Shown: positions 47,890 through 60,716, numbered from the stretch's first letter. The stretch is DNA of 64,000 nt from Prochlorococcus sp. AG-402-N08 (GCA_003216535.1 QCIS01000001.1:62001-126000); one strand, 5' to 3'. Numbers and translations are program-made. The notes: a model not told the origin generated them from the letters alone.

Positions 47890-49131
47890 TTAAGGCAGAA
47901 TGCTAACAAAATTATTATTTAAATTTCTATTTGAAAAATAAATATTTATGTGGTTAAAAATCTCTGGGTCATTAAAAGTCATATTTTGGATCATAATAGC
48001 GGGTTCTATAAAAGAAGCTTTGCTTCTTATAAATATCTCTTTTGCCGCTAATTTCCCTAGGATTTTTGTAGAATAAATTGCGATTGCTGCTTGAGTAATT
48101 GCTATGGGTCCATAGGGTAATAATGAAAGCCCGTTAGTAAAAGGTGCTGTTAATAGAATTACTTTCTTAATAAGGTTGAAAGAGGTATTGACTCCGATTT
48201 GAGTGACTCCCAAACATAAATTATTAATGGATATATTTTTAAATATTTTTCTTGTAGATTCACCTTTCAACTTTAAGCCATAAATCTTACTTAATTCGCT
48301 AATCAATGCAGTATCTAGTGCGAAACTACCAGCAACATCAAATAAAATAAAAGGATTAAGAGCGACTGCGGATGCCTTTATAGTTGAAAATTTGCCAATA
48401 GTTGATTGAGCTAATTTCTGCCTTCTTTTCAATCTTTGCTCTTTTATTCGCAGAAATAATTTGTCAGCTAATTGAATAGTATTTAATATTAAAAGTATCT
48501 CACCATATTGATTTATGAATTTTGTTATGTAATTTTTAAGATTTTTTTCATTATTAATAATTATTGGAATATTTAAATCTTTTGGAAGCTTAAACTTTAT
48601 ATTTTCAATTATTTCTTTTAATTCATCTTTATTAAATAGATCGATTTTGTTTAAAATTACAATAATTTTTTTTCCATCTTTTATAAAAGAGCTGATTTCG
48701 CTTAACTCATTTCTATTTAAATCTCCCGAAACTATAAATAAAATAAGGTCTGAATGATTTATACAAGAGTAAACTTTATCTGGAAATTTAATATTGCAGA
48801 AATCAAATCCTGGAGAATCTAGCAATTCTATACTATTGAGTGTTTGATCTTTAAGAGTCCAAGTTTCCGATTGTATTTCTTTTGTAGTCCCATTAACAAT
48901 GTTTGTTTTGAATATGTCTTTTTTTAATAAAGAATTTAAAACAGAAGATTTTCCTACACCTGATTTACCATATGCGCCAATTCTTATTTTTTTTTCTTTG
49001 AGTCTTAAAAGTTGTTGATTAAAAGAAATTATCTCTCTATTAAGAAAACTTTTTTCATAATTGGTAAGATAAATTGTCTCCCACCATTTTTTTAAAAGTA
49101 AATAATTTTCTTGTATTTTAAATTGTTTCAT
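47890..49131 (-). CDS. Membrane-associated GTPase with C-terminal DUF697-like region
   Basis: 413 residues. The G domain spans about 45-210: G1 GAYGKSGVGKSS near 53-64, G3 LLDSPGFD near 108-115, G4 ILNKIDLF near 158. The C-terminal half has hydrophobic helices (ASAVALNPFILFDVAGSFAL and the later LLPYGPIAITQAAIAIYSTK) as in Era/dynamin-related proteins with a DUF697 domain. Probably membrane-bound; the cell process is unknown. It overlaps the CNNM-type gene by 4 bp and lies 7 bp before nadD, so all four genes are likely one transcript. Confidence 0.85.
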   Translation of the reverse strand: MKQFKIQENYLLLKKWWETIYLTNYEKSFLNREIISFNQQLLRLKEKKIRIGAYGKSGVGKSSVLNSLLKKDIFKTNIVNGTTKEIQSETWTLKDQTLNSIELLDSPGFDFCNIKFPDKVYSCINHSDLILFIVSGDLNRNELSEISSFIKDGKKIIVILNKIDLFNKDELKEIIENIKFKLPKDLNIPIIINNEKNLKNYITKFINQYGEILLILNTIQLADKLFLRIKEQRLKRRQKLAQSTIGKFSTIKASAVALNPFILFDVAGSFALDTALISELSKIYGLKLKGESTRKIFKNISINNLCLGVTQIGVNTSFNLIKKVILLTAPFTNGLSLLPYGPIAITQAAIAIYSTKILGKLAAKEIFIRSKASFIEPAIMIQNMTFNDPEIFNHINIYFSNRNLNNNFVSILP

Positions 49132-50111
49132 GATTTATTTTTCCACCAACCGGCTAATACAGATAACACAGCTTCTGCACCAATAATTCCCACGAATCCC
49201 CCGAATTCATCTACTACTACTTTTACTCCTTTATGATTCTTGTCAAATTTAGTTAATAATTGATCTGCTTTAATCATTTCGGGGATGTAGTCCACAGGTT
49301 CGCAAATGTCTGATAATAATTTTTTATTTTCCCCATTAATTAATTCTGTCAACATTTTTTCACGCTTTACTACCCCTTGTATTTTGTCAACTTTATCTCC
49401 CAAAATAACCCACCATGAAGAGCTGTCAGACATTATAAGTTTTGAAATTTCATCAAGATTTGAAGACCCATCAAGACAAGGTGCCGATACTCTAGGGGTC
49501 ATTAAGTCTTTAGCTTTTAAATCATTTAATTGAAAAACCTTAAATATCATTGCTGCCTCATCAGCTTCTATAAAACCTTTCTGACTTCCAATTTTTGCCA
49601 TTTGTCTAATTTCTTCTTCATCAGTTAGGATTTCGTTTTCTGCTGTAATAACCGGAAATATCTGTTCAATTAATATTAAGAATGGCCTCATTAAAGTATT
49701 TAATATTCTCAAGATAGGAACCGATAATAATGCTATTTGAACTGAAAATCTTGTACCAAGAGCTTTAGGTAGTACTTCTCCTAGTAAGACAACTAGTATG
49801 TAAAAAGCTATTGAAAAAAGGGTTAAACCAAAACTGCTATTAATTACCAATGCTCCGTATACTCCCAAAATAAGACTGCCAATTATATTAAATCCATTAT
49901 TAGTGATAGTAATCACAGTTAGTGTCCGTCCAAGATGTTTTCTAAGTTTTAGAAGTTGATTTGCTGAACTTTTTGGCTTTTGTCTAGAGGCAATTTCTAA
50001 AATCCTAATTGAATTTACAGCTAAAAAAGCTGCTTCTACTCCCGAACAACATGCTGATCCAATTAAAATTATAATTATAAGTAAAATCAATCCGTAAACG
50101 CTTGGTTCCAT
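49128..50111 (-). CDS. CNNM/HlyC-CorC-type membrane transporter
   Basis: 327 residues: a DUF21/CNNM membrane domain with about four helices in the first 150 residues (SACCSGVEAAFLAVNSIR opening, then GEVLPKALGTRF), followed by a paired CBS module at about 190-325 (DLMTPRVSAPCLDG; VDEFGGFVGIIG). The family is linked to Mg2+/Na+ transport. It ends soon after the CBS pair and lacks the CorC_HlyC C-terminal domain. First gene of the run with the GTPase, nadD and nadE. Confidence 0.9.
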   Translation of the reverse strand: MEPSVYGLILLIIIILIGSACCSGVEAAFLAVNSIRILEIASRQKPKSSANQLLKLRKHLGRTLTVITITNNGFNIIGSLILGVYGALVINSSFGLTLFSIAFYILVVLLGEVLPKALGTRFSVQIALLSVPILRILNTLMRPFLILIEQIFPVITAENEILTDEEEIRQMAKIGSQKGFIEADEAAMIFKVFQLNDLKAKDLMTPRVSAPCLDGSSNLDEISKLIMSDSSSWWVILGDKVDKIQGVVKREKMLTELINGENKKLLSDICEPVDYIPEMIKADQLLTKFDKNHKGVKVVVDEFGGFVGIIGAEAVLSVLAGWWKNKS

Positions 50112-50185
50112 TAAAGTAGATTAGGTACTAAATCTGTTTTAATTCATTCTTCCATTTTTTTTATAAACACGCCAATACACAATTT

Positions 50186-51511
50186 ATGTTTAAACCTGAC
50201 CATAAAGTTTTTGAAGAAAGAAGAGAAATTTTCCTTAATAAATTAGATGGAAAAGCTGCTATTATCCCTGGGGCTAATCTTGTAAGGCATCATGCCGATT
50301 GTGAATATCCTTTTAGACAAGATAGTAATTTTTGGTATTTAACCGGTTTTGATGAGCCGGATGCAATTGCTCTTTTCTTATCGCATAAGCCAAAGGGAGA
50401 GAGATTTATTATGTTTGTCTCTCCTAAAGATATTGTAAGCGAAGTCTGGCATGGATTTAGATGGGGTTTAGAAGGTGCTGAAAAAGAGTTTAATGCTGAC
50501 AAGGCTCACTCAATAAACGAATTAAAAAATTTACTCCCAGCTTATATAAATGGTTCTGATGAACTTGTTTTTTCAATCGGTAAGCATCCATTAATTGAGA
50601 AACTAGTACTTGAGATATTTTCACAACAACTTGACAATCGCTCAAGATTAGGGATTGGTGCAAATTCTATAAAATCTCCAGAAATTTATTTAAATGAGAT
50701 GAGATTAATTAAAAGTGAATTTGAAATTAAAAGAATGCGAGAGGCTATACAAATCTCAGCCGAAGCTCATGAATTAGTAAGAGAATCTATCTCATCAAAG
50801 AAAAATGAAAGACAAATTCAGGGTCTTCTAGAGGGATTCTTTTTGGAAAAAGGGGCGAGAGGACCAGCTTATAACTCTATTGTTGCTTCAGGAGATAATG
50901 CATGTATTTTGCATTACACTTTAAATAACTCACCTTTGAAGAAGGAAGATTTATTGTTGGTGGATGCTGGCTGCTCACTAATTGATTACTACAATGGAGA
51001 CATAACAAGAACTATTCCAATAGGTGGTAAATTTTCTAAGGAGCAAAAAATTATCTATGAAATTGTATTAAGTGCGCAGAAAAATGCAATTAAAAGTGCT
51101 GTAAAAGGATCTAATTCTAGTGCTGTTCATAATGTTGCTTTAATAATTCTTATAGAAGGGTTAAAAGAAATTGGTTTATTGTCTGGCAGTACTGAGGAGA
51201 TCATTGAGAATCAATCTTATAAACATCTTTATATGCATAGAACTGGACATTGGCTTGGCTTAGATGTTCATGATGTTGGAGCATACAGAATGGGAGATTA
51301 TGAAGTGCCATTACAGAATGGAATGATTCTGACGGTAGAACCAGGGATCTACATAAGCGATAGGATCCCAGTTCCTGAGGGACAACCCCTCATAGATGAG
51401 AAATGGAAAGGCATAGGGATAAGAATAGAAGATGATGTTTTGGTCACAGATACAAACCCAGAAGTTTTAAGTAAAGCAGCACTAAAAGAAATTTCTGATT
51501 TAGAATTTTAA
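50186..51511 (+). CDS. pepP: Xaa-Pro aminopeptidase (aminopeptidase P)
   Basis: 441-residue dimanganese peptidase removing N-terminal residues before proline. The N-terminal creatinase-like domain covers about 1-170. The metal ligands are visible in order: D in LLVDAGCSL, D in YNGDITRT, H in MHRTGHWLGLDVHD near 352-365, E in TVEPGIYI near 391 and E in GIRIEDDVLV near 420. Single gene between divergent CNNM and downstream small genes. Confidence 0.95.
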   Translation: MFKPDHKVFEERREIFLNKLDGKAAIIPGANLVRHHADCEYPFRQDSNFWYLTGFDEPDAIALFLSHKPKGERFIMFVSPKDIVSEVWHGFRWGLEGAEKEFNADKAHSINELKNLLPAYINGSDELVFSIGKHPLIEKLVLEIFSQQLDNRSRLGIGANSIKSPEIYLNEMRLIKSEFEIKRMREAIQISAEAHELVRESISSKKNERQIQGLLEGFFLEKGARGPAYNSIVASGDNACILHYTLNNSPLKKEDLLLVDAGCSLIDYYNGDITRTIPIGGKFSKEQKIIYEIVLSAQKNAIKSAVKGSNSSAVHNVALIILIEGLKEIGLLSGSTEEIIENQSYKHLYMHRTGHWLGLDVHDVGAYRMGDYEVPLQNGMILTVEPGIYISDRIPVPEGQPLIDEKWKGIGIRIEDDVLVTDTNPEVLSKAALKEISDLEF

Positions 51512-51565
51512 AATTTGACTTATCTAGATAATAGATTTATTTTTTATTAAGTTTAAAGCTCAAAA

Positions 51566-51724
51566 ATGAATAAGTCCGATTCATATGATTCTAAACTTTC
51601 TCAAGCAAGAGGATTAGCTAGTCAGCTTGGTATGTTCGCAGAAGAAAATGATATTCCCAAAGATCTTTGGGATTCTTTGGAAGCTAAAATTTATGACTTT
51701 TATGAAGTGTCTCATGATAGATAA
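51566..51724 (+). CDS. Conserved-looking small protein, 52 aa
   Basis: ATG at 51566, 52 residues, acidic and helical: SYDSKLSQARGLASQLGMFA, then EENDIPKDLWDSLEAKIYDF, ending SHDR. No Cys, no hydrophobic helix. Codon use matches its neighbours (A/T third positions) and it lies between pepP and the PSRP-3 gene on the same strand. I do not recognise the family; it looks like the short uncharacterised proteins that accompany picocyanobacterial housekeeping genes. Confidence 0.6.
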   Translation: MNKSDSYDSKLSQARGLASQLGMFAEENDIPKDLWDSLEAKIYDFYEVSHDR

Positions 51725-51830
51725 AAATCTTATGAAGAATGGATCATTTACTAAAATCAAGAAATTTTGAAAAAATTAATCAAAATGTGACCATAAACTG
51801 ATAAATTATTTATTAAACATTTAAAAGTGA

Positions 51831-52298
51831 ATGACCTCATCAGATAAGTTAAATCAAAATTCAAAAGAAAAAAACAGCGATGCTCCAAAGTCTAAAAATT
51901 CTTCTCCTAATTCAGGAATGATGGGTGCCACTGCTGTATTAGCAGCAGCCACAATTGATGAAGATGGAGTACCTACTGGTTATACTCCTAAACCTGACGA
52001 AGGAAGGTTCATAATTAAAGTATTGTGGTTACCTGATAATGTTGCTTTAGCAGTCGATCAAATAGTAGGAGGAGGCCCAAGCCCTCTTACTGCTTATTAT
52101 TTTTGGCCAAGAGATGATGCTTGGGAAAAATTAAAATGTGAACTAGAGAATAAAGGTTGGATTACAGATAACGAAAGAGTAGAAATATTGAACAAAGCTA
52201 CTGAAGTAATAAATTATTGGCAAGAAGAAGGTAAAACAAAGAAATTGGAAGAAGCCAAATTAAAGTTTCCCGAAGTAACTTTTTGTGGAACCGCTTAA
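51831..52298 (+). CDS. ycf65: Plastid-type 30S ribosomal protein PSRP-3 / Ycf65
   Basis: 155 residues. The C-terminal 100 match PSRP-3: [39 protein letters not shown] and the [10 protein letters not shown] segment. This protein belongs to the small subunit of cyanobacterial and chloroplast ribosomes. The N-terminal 45 residues are a low-complexity Ser/Asn/Lys extension followed by [18 protein letters not shown]; this extension is unlike plastid Ycf65. It ends 3 bp from the convergent atpC stop. Confidence 0.92.
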   Translation: MTSSDKLNQNSKEKNSDAPKSKNSSPNSGMMGATAVLAAATIDEDGVPTGYTPKPDEGRFIIKVLWLPDNVALAVDQIVGGGPSPLTAYYFWPRDDAWEKLKCELENKGWITDNERVEILNKATEVINYWQEEGKTKKLEEAKLKFPEVTFCGTA

Positions 52299-52301
52299 AT
52301 A

Positions 52302-52706
52302 TTAGTTCTTTGCAGCTTGAATCCTAGCCTCAGCCTTTGAAACCTCTTTCAAAGCTTTAATTTTTTCTGGATTTTTTTCATTTTCAGAAAATTTGCTTAT
52401 CGCTAATTTTGCTTCTTTTAGATCTTGTTCAGCATTTTGAACATTAATATCAGAACCAATTTCAGCATTATTTACTAAAACTACGACTTCATCTGATTCA
52501 ATTTCAGCGAAGCCTCCCATTAGAGCTATTGATTTCCACTGGGAATTCATTCTTAGCCTTAAAACGCCAATATCTATAGCAGTAACTAAAGAGATATGTC
52601 CTGGTAGTATGCCAAGTTGACCAGTAGTACTTGGAAGGATTACTTCTTCAGCCTCGCCTTGATAAACATTCTTATTAGGAGCTAAAACTTTTAGAGAAAT
52701 TGCCAT
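52302..52706 (-). CDS. atpC: ATP synthase F1 subunit epsilon
   Basis: 134-residue central-stalk subunit and inhibitor of reverse hydrolysis (atpE in plastid naming). The N-terminal [22 protein letters not shown] and [19 protein letters not shown] sandwich is intact and the C-terminal two-helix part is full length. It follows atpD by 44 bp, forming the separate beta-epsilon operon usual in cyanobacteria. Confidence 0.97.
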   Translation of the reverse strand: MAISLKVLAPNKNVYQGEAEEVILPSTTGQLGILPGHISLVTAIDIGVLRLRMNSQWKSIALMGGFAEIESDEVVVLVNNAEIGSDINVQNAEQDLKEAKLAISKFSENEKNPEKIKALKEVSKAEARIQAAKN

Positions 52707-52750
52707 TAATTTAAAATTATTGAAGGTTAAATATATTTATATTTAGATAT

Positions 52751-54214
<1,464 letters not shown>

Positions 54215-54393
54215 TTATTGATTGGTGATGAATAGCTGATTTTAAACAGCTCATAATCCGAAAATACTACCACCTCATGGGTAGATTCGTTAAATGGGTT
54301 CGGCCACCCGCACAGTTTAAGTATGGTTTAATTACCGCTTTGCAGATTATGTTGTTGATGATACGGACGGAGAATTTCTCTTTCCTTTTTTAT

Positions 54394-54406
54394 GACGCAA
54401 AGCGTC
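54394..54406 (+). promoter_or_regulatory. Inverted repeat in the groES leader
   Basis: GACGC-AAA-GCGTC forms a 5-bp GC-rich inverted repeat 24 bases upstream of the groES ATG. The usual CIRCE operator (TTAGCACTC-N9-GAGTGCTAA) is absent from the whole 54212-54430 gap. The repeat could be an operator or a small mRNA hairpin; either is unproven. Confidence 0.3.
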
Positions 54407-54430
54407 CCAATCATGATCCTCCATTAATCT

Positions 54431-54742
54431 ATGGCAGCTGTTTCACTTACAGTCTCTACAGTAAAACCACTGGGAGATAGAATATTTATTAAAGTTTCCG
54501 CATCTGAGGAAAAAACTGCTGGAGGCATTCTTTTGCCTGATTCAGCCAAAGAAAAACCACAGGTTGGAGAAGTTGCTCAGGTTGGTCCTGGCAAACTTAA
54601 TGACGATGGTTCTCGACAAACTCCAGAAGTGAGTATTGGCGATAAAGTTTTGTACAGCAAATATGCTGGCACAGACATTAAATTGGGAGGAGATGAATAT
54701 GTCTTGCTCTCGGAAAAAGATATTTTAGCTGTAGTAAGCTAG
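54431..54742 (+). CDS. groES: Co-chaperonin GroES
   Basis: 103-residue lid of the GroEL chamber. [13 protein letters not shown] at the N-terminus, the mobile loop [19 protein letters not shown] near 25-43, and a C-terminal [15 protein letters not shown]. First gene of groES-groEL, 48 bp before groEL. A longer overlapping frame starting upstream (54277) is a shadow. Confidence 0.98.
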
Positions 54743-54766
54743 AATATTTGTTTCAAAAATTATTAA

Positions 54767-56428
<1,662 letters not shown>

Positions 56429-56457
56429 TTAAAAAGTAGTTATTTAATTAAGTTTTT

Positions 56458-56486
56458 AAAAGGGACTATTAAAATGGTCCCTTTTT
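56458..56486. terminator. Bidirectional Rho-independent terminator between groEL and secG
   Basis: AAAAGGGAC (56458-56466) pairs with GTCCCTTTT (56477-56485), with a 10-base loop, flanked by A and T tracts on both sides. It would end the groESL mRNA on the plus strand and the gpmI-secG mRNA on the minus strand. Confidence 0.85.
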
Positions 56487-56495
56487 ATTTAACTT

Positions 56496-56723
56496 TTATG
56501 AAATCCAACCAGCGCTAAGAATAACTGCGAGAGATAAAAATATCACTAAGAATATCCAAGTTATTTTATTTAGTGAGGCTTCTGCACTACTTGCACTGTT
56601 GAACATTGAGCTTCCACTTGCAGCTATTCCTCCCATTCCATCGCCTTTAGGACTATGAAGTAAAACTAAGAGAATGAGAAGAACTCCAGAAAATACCCAC
56701 ATCCAACTAATAATTTGAATCAT
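56496..56723 (-). CDS. secG: Protein translocase subunit SecG
   Basis: 75-residue membrane protein with two helices (WMWVFSGVLLILLVLLHSPK near 7-26 and a C-terminal IFLVIFLSLAVILSAGW), joined by the characteristic GDGMGGIAASGSSMFNSAS loop. Accessory subunit of the SecYEG channel. It lies 22 bp after gpmI, a pairing also common in other bacteria. Confidence 0.93.
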   Translation of the reverse strand: MIQIISWMWVFSGVLLILLVLLHSPKGDGMGGIAASGSSMFNSASSAEASLNKITWIFLVIFLSLAVILSAGWIS

Positions 56724-56745
56724 TGCTTAAAAGATTTTATTAACT

Positions 56746-58368
56746 TTAAACGTGTTGAACGACTTTATTATAACCTTTTAATTCAATTTCTTGAATAAGT
56801 GATTTGCCTGTCATTTCTCTTGGTATTGGGAGATTTAATAATTGCAATAAAGTGGGAGCAATATCTGCTAAGCCAGCATTGTCTCTTAAATTAATTTCAT
56901 TGCCCATATTTGGGATTTTTCTTTTTTCACCCTCAATCAAAATTAATGGGACTTTATTTATTGTGTGAGCTGTCCAGGGTTCTCCTTCAGCTCCTTTCAT
57001 TAACTCTGCATTACCATGATCAGCTGTAATAAGAATGCTTCCACCCATTTCTCCGGTAGCATTAACTATTTGACCTATACAATTATCTACTTTTTCTATG
57101 GCTTTAACTGTTGCATCCATATTGCCTGTATGACCAACCATATCAGGATTGGCAAAATTGATTACAACAAAGGCATAATTTCCACTTTTAATTGCTTTAG
57201 AGCAACTAATAGTTAATTCCTCTGCAGACATTTCGGGTTCCATATCATAAGTTGCGACTCTTGGAGATGGAATCAAATGCCTCTCTTCTCCAGGTAAAGG
57301 AATTTCAACTCCTCCATTGAAAAAATATGTTACATGAGGATATTTTTCTGTTTCCGCGGTCCTGTATTGCTTAAGTCCATTTTCTGACACTATTTGGCCT
57401 ATAAAATTATTGAGTGATTCAGGAGGAAATGCAACTTTAACGGGAAAGTTCTGATCATATTGAGTAAATGTAACAAAATCTAGATTTGGATAATTTTTTC
57501 TTTCAAAGTCTGAGAATTCATTGACTGAAAGGGATTTGACTATTTGTCTTGCTCTGTCTGGACGAAAGTTAAAACAAATCAAACTATCCCCATCTTTAAG
57601 ATAGTTTTCAGACATTCTTATGGGTTCTATAAATTCATCGGTTATGTTTTTGGAATAACTTTTTTTTATGTAATCCTGAGGAGAAATATTTGTTTTTTGA
57701 ATATCTGGATCAGTCAAATTAGAATATGCTTTTTCTGTTCTTTCCCATAAAAGATTTCTGTCCATTATCCAGTATCTTCCGCATATGGAAGCTATCTCCC
57801 CTGTGTTAAATTTTTTTATACATGATTCTATTTGATTTAGATATTTAGAGGCACTTTTTGCAGGAGTATCTCTTCCATCGGTAATAATATGGATTGCAAC
57901 TTTTTTGATTTCATTATCAGACGCCCATTTTATTAAACCTAGTAAATGATCGATATGACTATGAACTCCTCCATCCGAACATAATCCAGTAATATGCAAA
58001 GTTGAATTATTTTTCTTTAATGATTCTGCCATCTCTTTTAATTCAGTTATTAAACCTAATTGATTATTTTTTACAATATTTGAAATCCTTACAAGTTCTT
58101 GTTGAATTATCCTTCCCGAACCAATAGTAAGGTGCCCTACCTCTGAATTGCCCATTTGGCCATCTGGGAGGCCCACATCAGATCCACTAGCACTTATTAG
58201 GGTGTGGGGATAAGCATGCCACAATGAATCCATTATTGGTGTACTGGCACTTTTTATAGCATTATCTGAATTTTCTTTTCGATAACCCCAACCATCGAGT
58301 ATTGCAAGAACTACAGGGCTCTGAGGAACACTTAATCTTTTTATATTTTTGCTGCTAATCTTTGACAT
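56746..58368 (-). CDS. gpmI: 2,3-bisphosphoglycerate-independent phosphoglycerate mutase
   Basis: 540-residue Mn-dependent glycolytic enzyme converting 3-phosphoglycerate to 2-phosphoglycerate. [10 protein letters not shown] near 22-31 (metal Asp), the catalytic Ser in [15 protein letters not shown] near 72-86, DGRDTPAKS near 167, and ADHGNAELM near 460 with metal ligands. The length matches plant and cyanobacterial forms. Precedes secG. Confidence 0.97.
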   Translation of the reverse strand: MSKISSKNIKRLSVPQSPVVLAILDGWGYRKENSDNAIKSASTPIMDSLWHAYPHTLISASGSDVGLPDGQMGNSEVGHLTIGSGRIIQQELVRISNIVKNNQLGLITELKEMAESLKKNNSTLHITGLCSDGGVHSHIDHLLGLIKWASDNEIKKVAIHIITDGRDTPAKSASKYLNQIESCIKKFNTGEIASICGRYWIMDRNLLWERTEKAYSNLTDPDIQKTNISPQDYIKKSYSKNITDEFIEPIRMSENYLKDGDSLICFNFRPDRARQIVKSLSVNEFSDFERKNYPNLDFVTFTQYDQNFPVKVAFPPESLNNFIGQIVSENGLKQYRTAETEKYPHVTYFFNGGVEIPLPGEERHLIPSPRVATYDMEPEMSAEELTISCSKAIKSGNYAFVVINFANPDMVGHTGNMDATVKAIEKVDNCIGQIVNATGEMGGSILITADHGNAELMKGAEGEPWTAHTINKVPLILIEGEKRKIPNMGNEINLRDNAGLADIAPTLLQLLNLPIPREMTGKSLIQEIELKGYNKVVQHV

Positions 58369-58505
58369 ATTTAGATCAAATTCATTTTTAACTGATCCAA
58401 CCTTAAATTTAGCTTTAAACGTTACTCTTTAACAATTTATATTTAACATAGTTAGCTTTTGCTAATTTATGAAAATATTAGACGACTTTTATTTATTGAT
58501 AAATT

Positions 58506-59042
58506 ATGTCCAAGAAAACAAAAAAGATCGTAATACTTACTGAAGTTGAGCTTAGAAAAACTATTCTACGTTTAACTTCCGAAATTATAGAAAAAGTAAA
58601 AAAACTGGATAATCTTCTATTGGTTGGCATCCCAACTAGAGGAATTGAGCTGACCGAAGTGCTAGAGAAGGAATTATTCTCTAGGACAGGTTTAAGAGTT
58701 AGAAAAGGAACAATTGATCCAACTTTTTATAGAGATGACCAAAATAGAGTTGGAACTCGCCTAATACAAGCTGCAAATATTCCAATTCCTATTGAGAAAC
58801 AAGAAATTCTTTTAATAGATGATGTAATTTACACAGGAAGAACAATTAGAGCTGCAATGGATGCTTTATATTCATGGGGCAGACCTCAAAGAGTAATGTT
58901 ATTAGTAATGGTAGATAGAGGTCATAGAGAATTACCTATTCAACCAGATTTTTGTGGTACAAAAGTGCCAACTAGTAAAATTGAAAGTATTAGTTTACGT
59001 TTAAATAATGTTGATAATGAAGAGGGGGTTTTTCTTGAATAG
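58506..59042 (+). CDS. pyrR: PyrR-type uracil phosphoribosyltransferase/regulator
   Basis: 178-residue phosphoribosyltransferase-fold protein. PRPP loop ILLIDDVIYTGRTIRAAMDA near 101-120, GIPTRGIELTEVLE near 42-55 and the typical REDPTFYRDD-like stretch IDPTFYRDDQ near 77-86. In Gram-positives PyrR is a pyr mRNA attenuator; here it stands alone, with no pyr operon nearby and no PyrR binding loop visible, so its enzymatic role is more likely. It converges on the Hsp70-like gene, 7 bp apart. Confidence 0.92.
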   Translation: MSKKTKKIVILTEVELRKTILRLTSEIIEKVKKLDNLLLVGIPTRGIELTEVLEKELFSRTGLRVRKGTIDPTFYRDDQNRVGTRLIQAANIPIPIEKQEILLIDDVIYTGRTIRAAMDALYSWGRPQRVMLLVMVDRGHRELPIQPDFCGTKVPTSKIESISLRLNNVDNEEGVFLE

Positions 59043-59049
59043 CTTACTT

Positions 59050-60618
59050 TCAAAAGATATTTCCTAAATTATATTCTCCTAAAAATTCATCTTTAATATC
59101 AAAACACTTTACAAATAAATCAGCACTTTTGGTGATTTTAAAAAAAAGTTTTAATTTGTCCTCTCCAATATTAGATTTATTTTTTAATTCTATTTTGTGT
59201 GGGTTTTTGTCCCATTTTATAATTTCTTCTTCATTTTGAACTTCTGATAACTTTGGTAATCCATTTTCGAAAATAACATCATATGATCTTTCTTTTTGTG
59301 TCTCTCCAATTATTATTTCGAATATTTTTTGATTATTTTTACTGGCTTGAAGGATCAGTTTAAATGGGTTTTCTGTTGGCCATGTTTGACCTTTGCAAAA
59401 AATAGGATGCCAAAAGTGTTTTTGTTCTCTTTTATTAAATAATCTTATAGATAATCCTTTATTTAATATGTCTTTAATTTTTACTCCTGGAGTCATTGCT
59501 AAAGCTCCTAAAGCTATTGACTCTATAGGAGGTGGAGATTTTATTTGAATTTTTGAAATTTTTTTTGTTATCCATTCTTTAATCAATGGAATTTGAGTTC
59601 CTCCACCAACAAAAATAATTGCATTTAAATCGTCAACTGTGCAAAATTTGCCTCTTGCTTGATTTAATAAATCTTTGAGTAAAGAGTTAAGGTGATTAAG
59701 AAGATTATTTTCAATGAGTATTTTCTCAAAAATTTCTTTACTTAGGTAAAATTCTTTTTCCTGATTTTGTTCAGTAAATAATTTTATTGGATATTTATTT
59801 TCATATTTGATTGCAGATGAACTGAGTTTACATTTTATTTCTTCTGCCTTTAAAAGATTAGTAACGTAATTATTACCTGGAATAAAATAATCAACTATCC
59901 ACTGATCAATATCTTTCCCACCAATTTTTGAGCCTGTTTTGCCAATTATTTCAGCACACCTTATTTTTTGTTTTGAAATTGAGCTTACATTATTACCTTT
60001 AAATTTTAATAGTTCAGCTATTGGACCAGATTTTCCTTCCCCTCCTTCTATTTTGACAATATTCATATCCACTGTACTTCCGCCAATATCTAATGTCATA
60101 ATTTTTGAGCCAAATGGTACATTTATTCCTAAACTTGCCGCAGTAGGCTCATCAACAAGGGCTATTTCATCTACAGATATTTCCTCGCAAAGGTTCACTA
60201 ACCATTCTCTATAGCCCTTATATGTATCTATTGGAGCAGTTAAAACAAGTCTTTTGATCTTATACTTGTGGGGAATGTTTGCCCACAAAATTTGAAAAAA
60301 TTTTTCGCCACATTCATTAGGGTTTAAAATATTTTTTTGGTTAATTTGTTCAATAGAATTTCCAATTAATCTTTTAAAGTTCGAATGAAAAAATAAGTCA
60401 GAATTTGAGTTATCCCTCATCTTGAGAGCACTAATACCAATTTTAGGAATCTTTGAAGGTTCCTCAAACCAAATTGCTGTAGGAATTACTCCTGGAGATG
60501 ATGTAATACTCGGTATTTCAACTAAAACTGAATTTATATCTTTTTGATCTTGAAAAGCTATTACAGTATTAGTGTTCCCTAAATCAATAGCAAGTGTTCC
60601 AGATAAAATTTCTTCCAT
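59050..60618 (-). CDS. Hsp70/DnaK-like protein without the C-terminal lid
   Basis: 522 residues, more than 100 shorter than DnaK. The actin-fold ATPase covers about 1-375: phosphate-1 GTLAIDLGNTNTVIAFQD, connect/phosphate-2 region IALVDEPTAASLG near 158 and IMTLDIGGSTVDMNIV near 178, adenosine motif AIIFVGGGTQIPLI near 337. A beta-rich segment from about 390 to 522 matches a divergent substrate-binding part, and the helical lid is missing. It therefore belongs with atypical cyanobacterial DnaK paralogues. Clients are unknown. Confidence 0.88.
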   Translation of the reverse strand: MEEILSGTLAIDLGNTNTVIAFQDQKDINSVLVEIPSITSSPGVIPTAIWFEEPSKIPKIGISALKMRDNSNSDLFFHSNFKRLIGNSIEQINQKNILNPNECGEKFFQILWANIPHKYKIKRLVLTAPIDTYKGYREWLVNLCEEISVDEIALVDEPTAASLGINVPFGSKIMTLDIGGSTVDMNIVKIEGGEGKSGPIAELLKFKGNNVSSISKQKIRCAEIIGKTGSKIGGKDIDQWIVDYFIPGNNYVTNLLKAEEIKCKLSSSAIKYENKYPIKLFTEQNQEKEFYLSKEIFEKILIENNLLNHLNSLLKDLLNQARGKFCTVDDLNAIIFVGGGTQIPLIKEWITKKISKIQIKSPPPIESIALGALAMTPGVKIKDILNKGLSIRLFNKREQKHFWHPIFCKGQTWPTENPFKLILQASKNNQKIFEIIIGETQKERSYDVIFENGLPKLSEVQNEEEIIKWDKNPHKIELKNKSNIGEDKLKLFFKITKSADLFVKCFDIKDEFLGEYNLGNIF

Positions 60619-60716
60619 ATCTAATTATTTGAATCAATTAAGTTCTTTTTGTAATTTATGTTTTGAAATGGTCGAATAAACTGTAAAATATATTTTATAG
60701 TAAAAAAAATTTTTTA

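Noticed and set aside
51520-51531. 12-bp palindrome TTATCTAGATAA after pepP
   Set aside because: Looks like an operator, but it is in a 3' intergenic position with no relevant gene start nearby; probably chance in AT-rich DNA.
54277-54480. 67-codon plus-strand frame ahead of and into groES
   Set aside because: It overlaps the groES start in another frame, has no family resemblance and covers the region that must hold the groES and atpD promoters.
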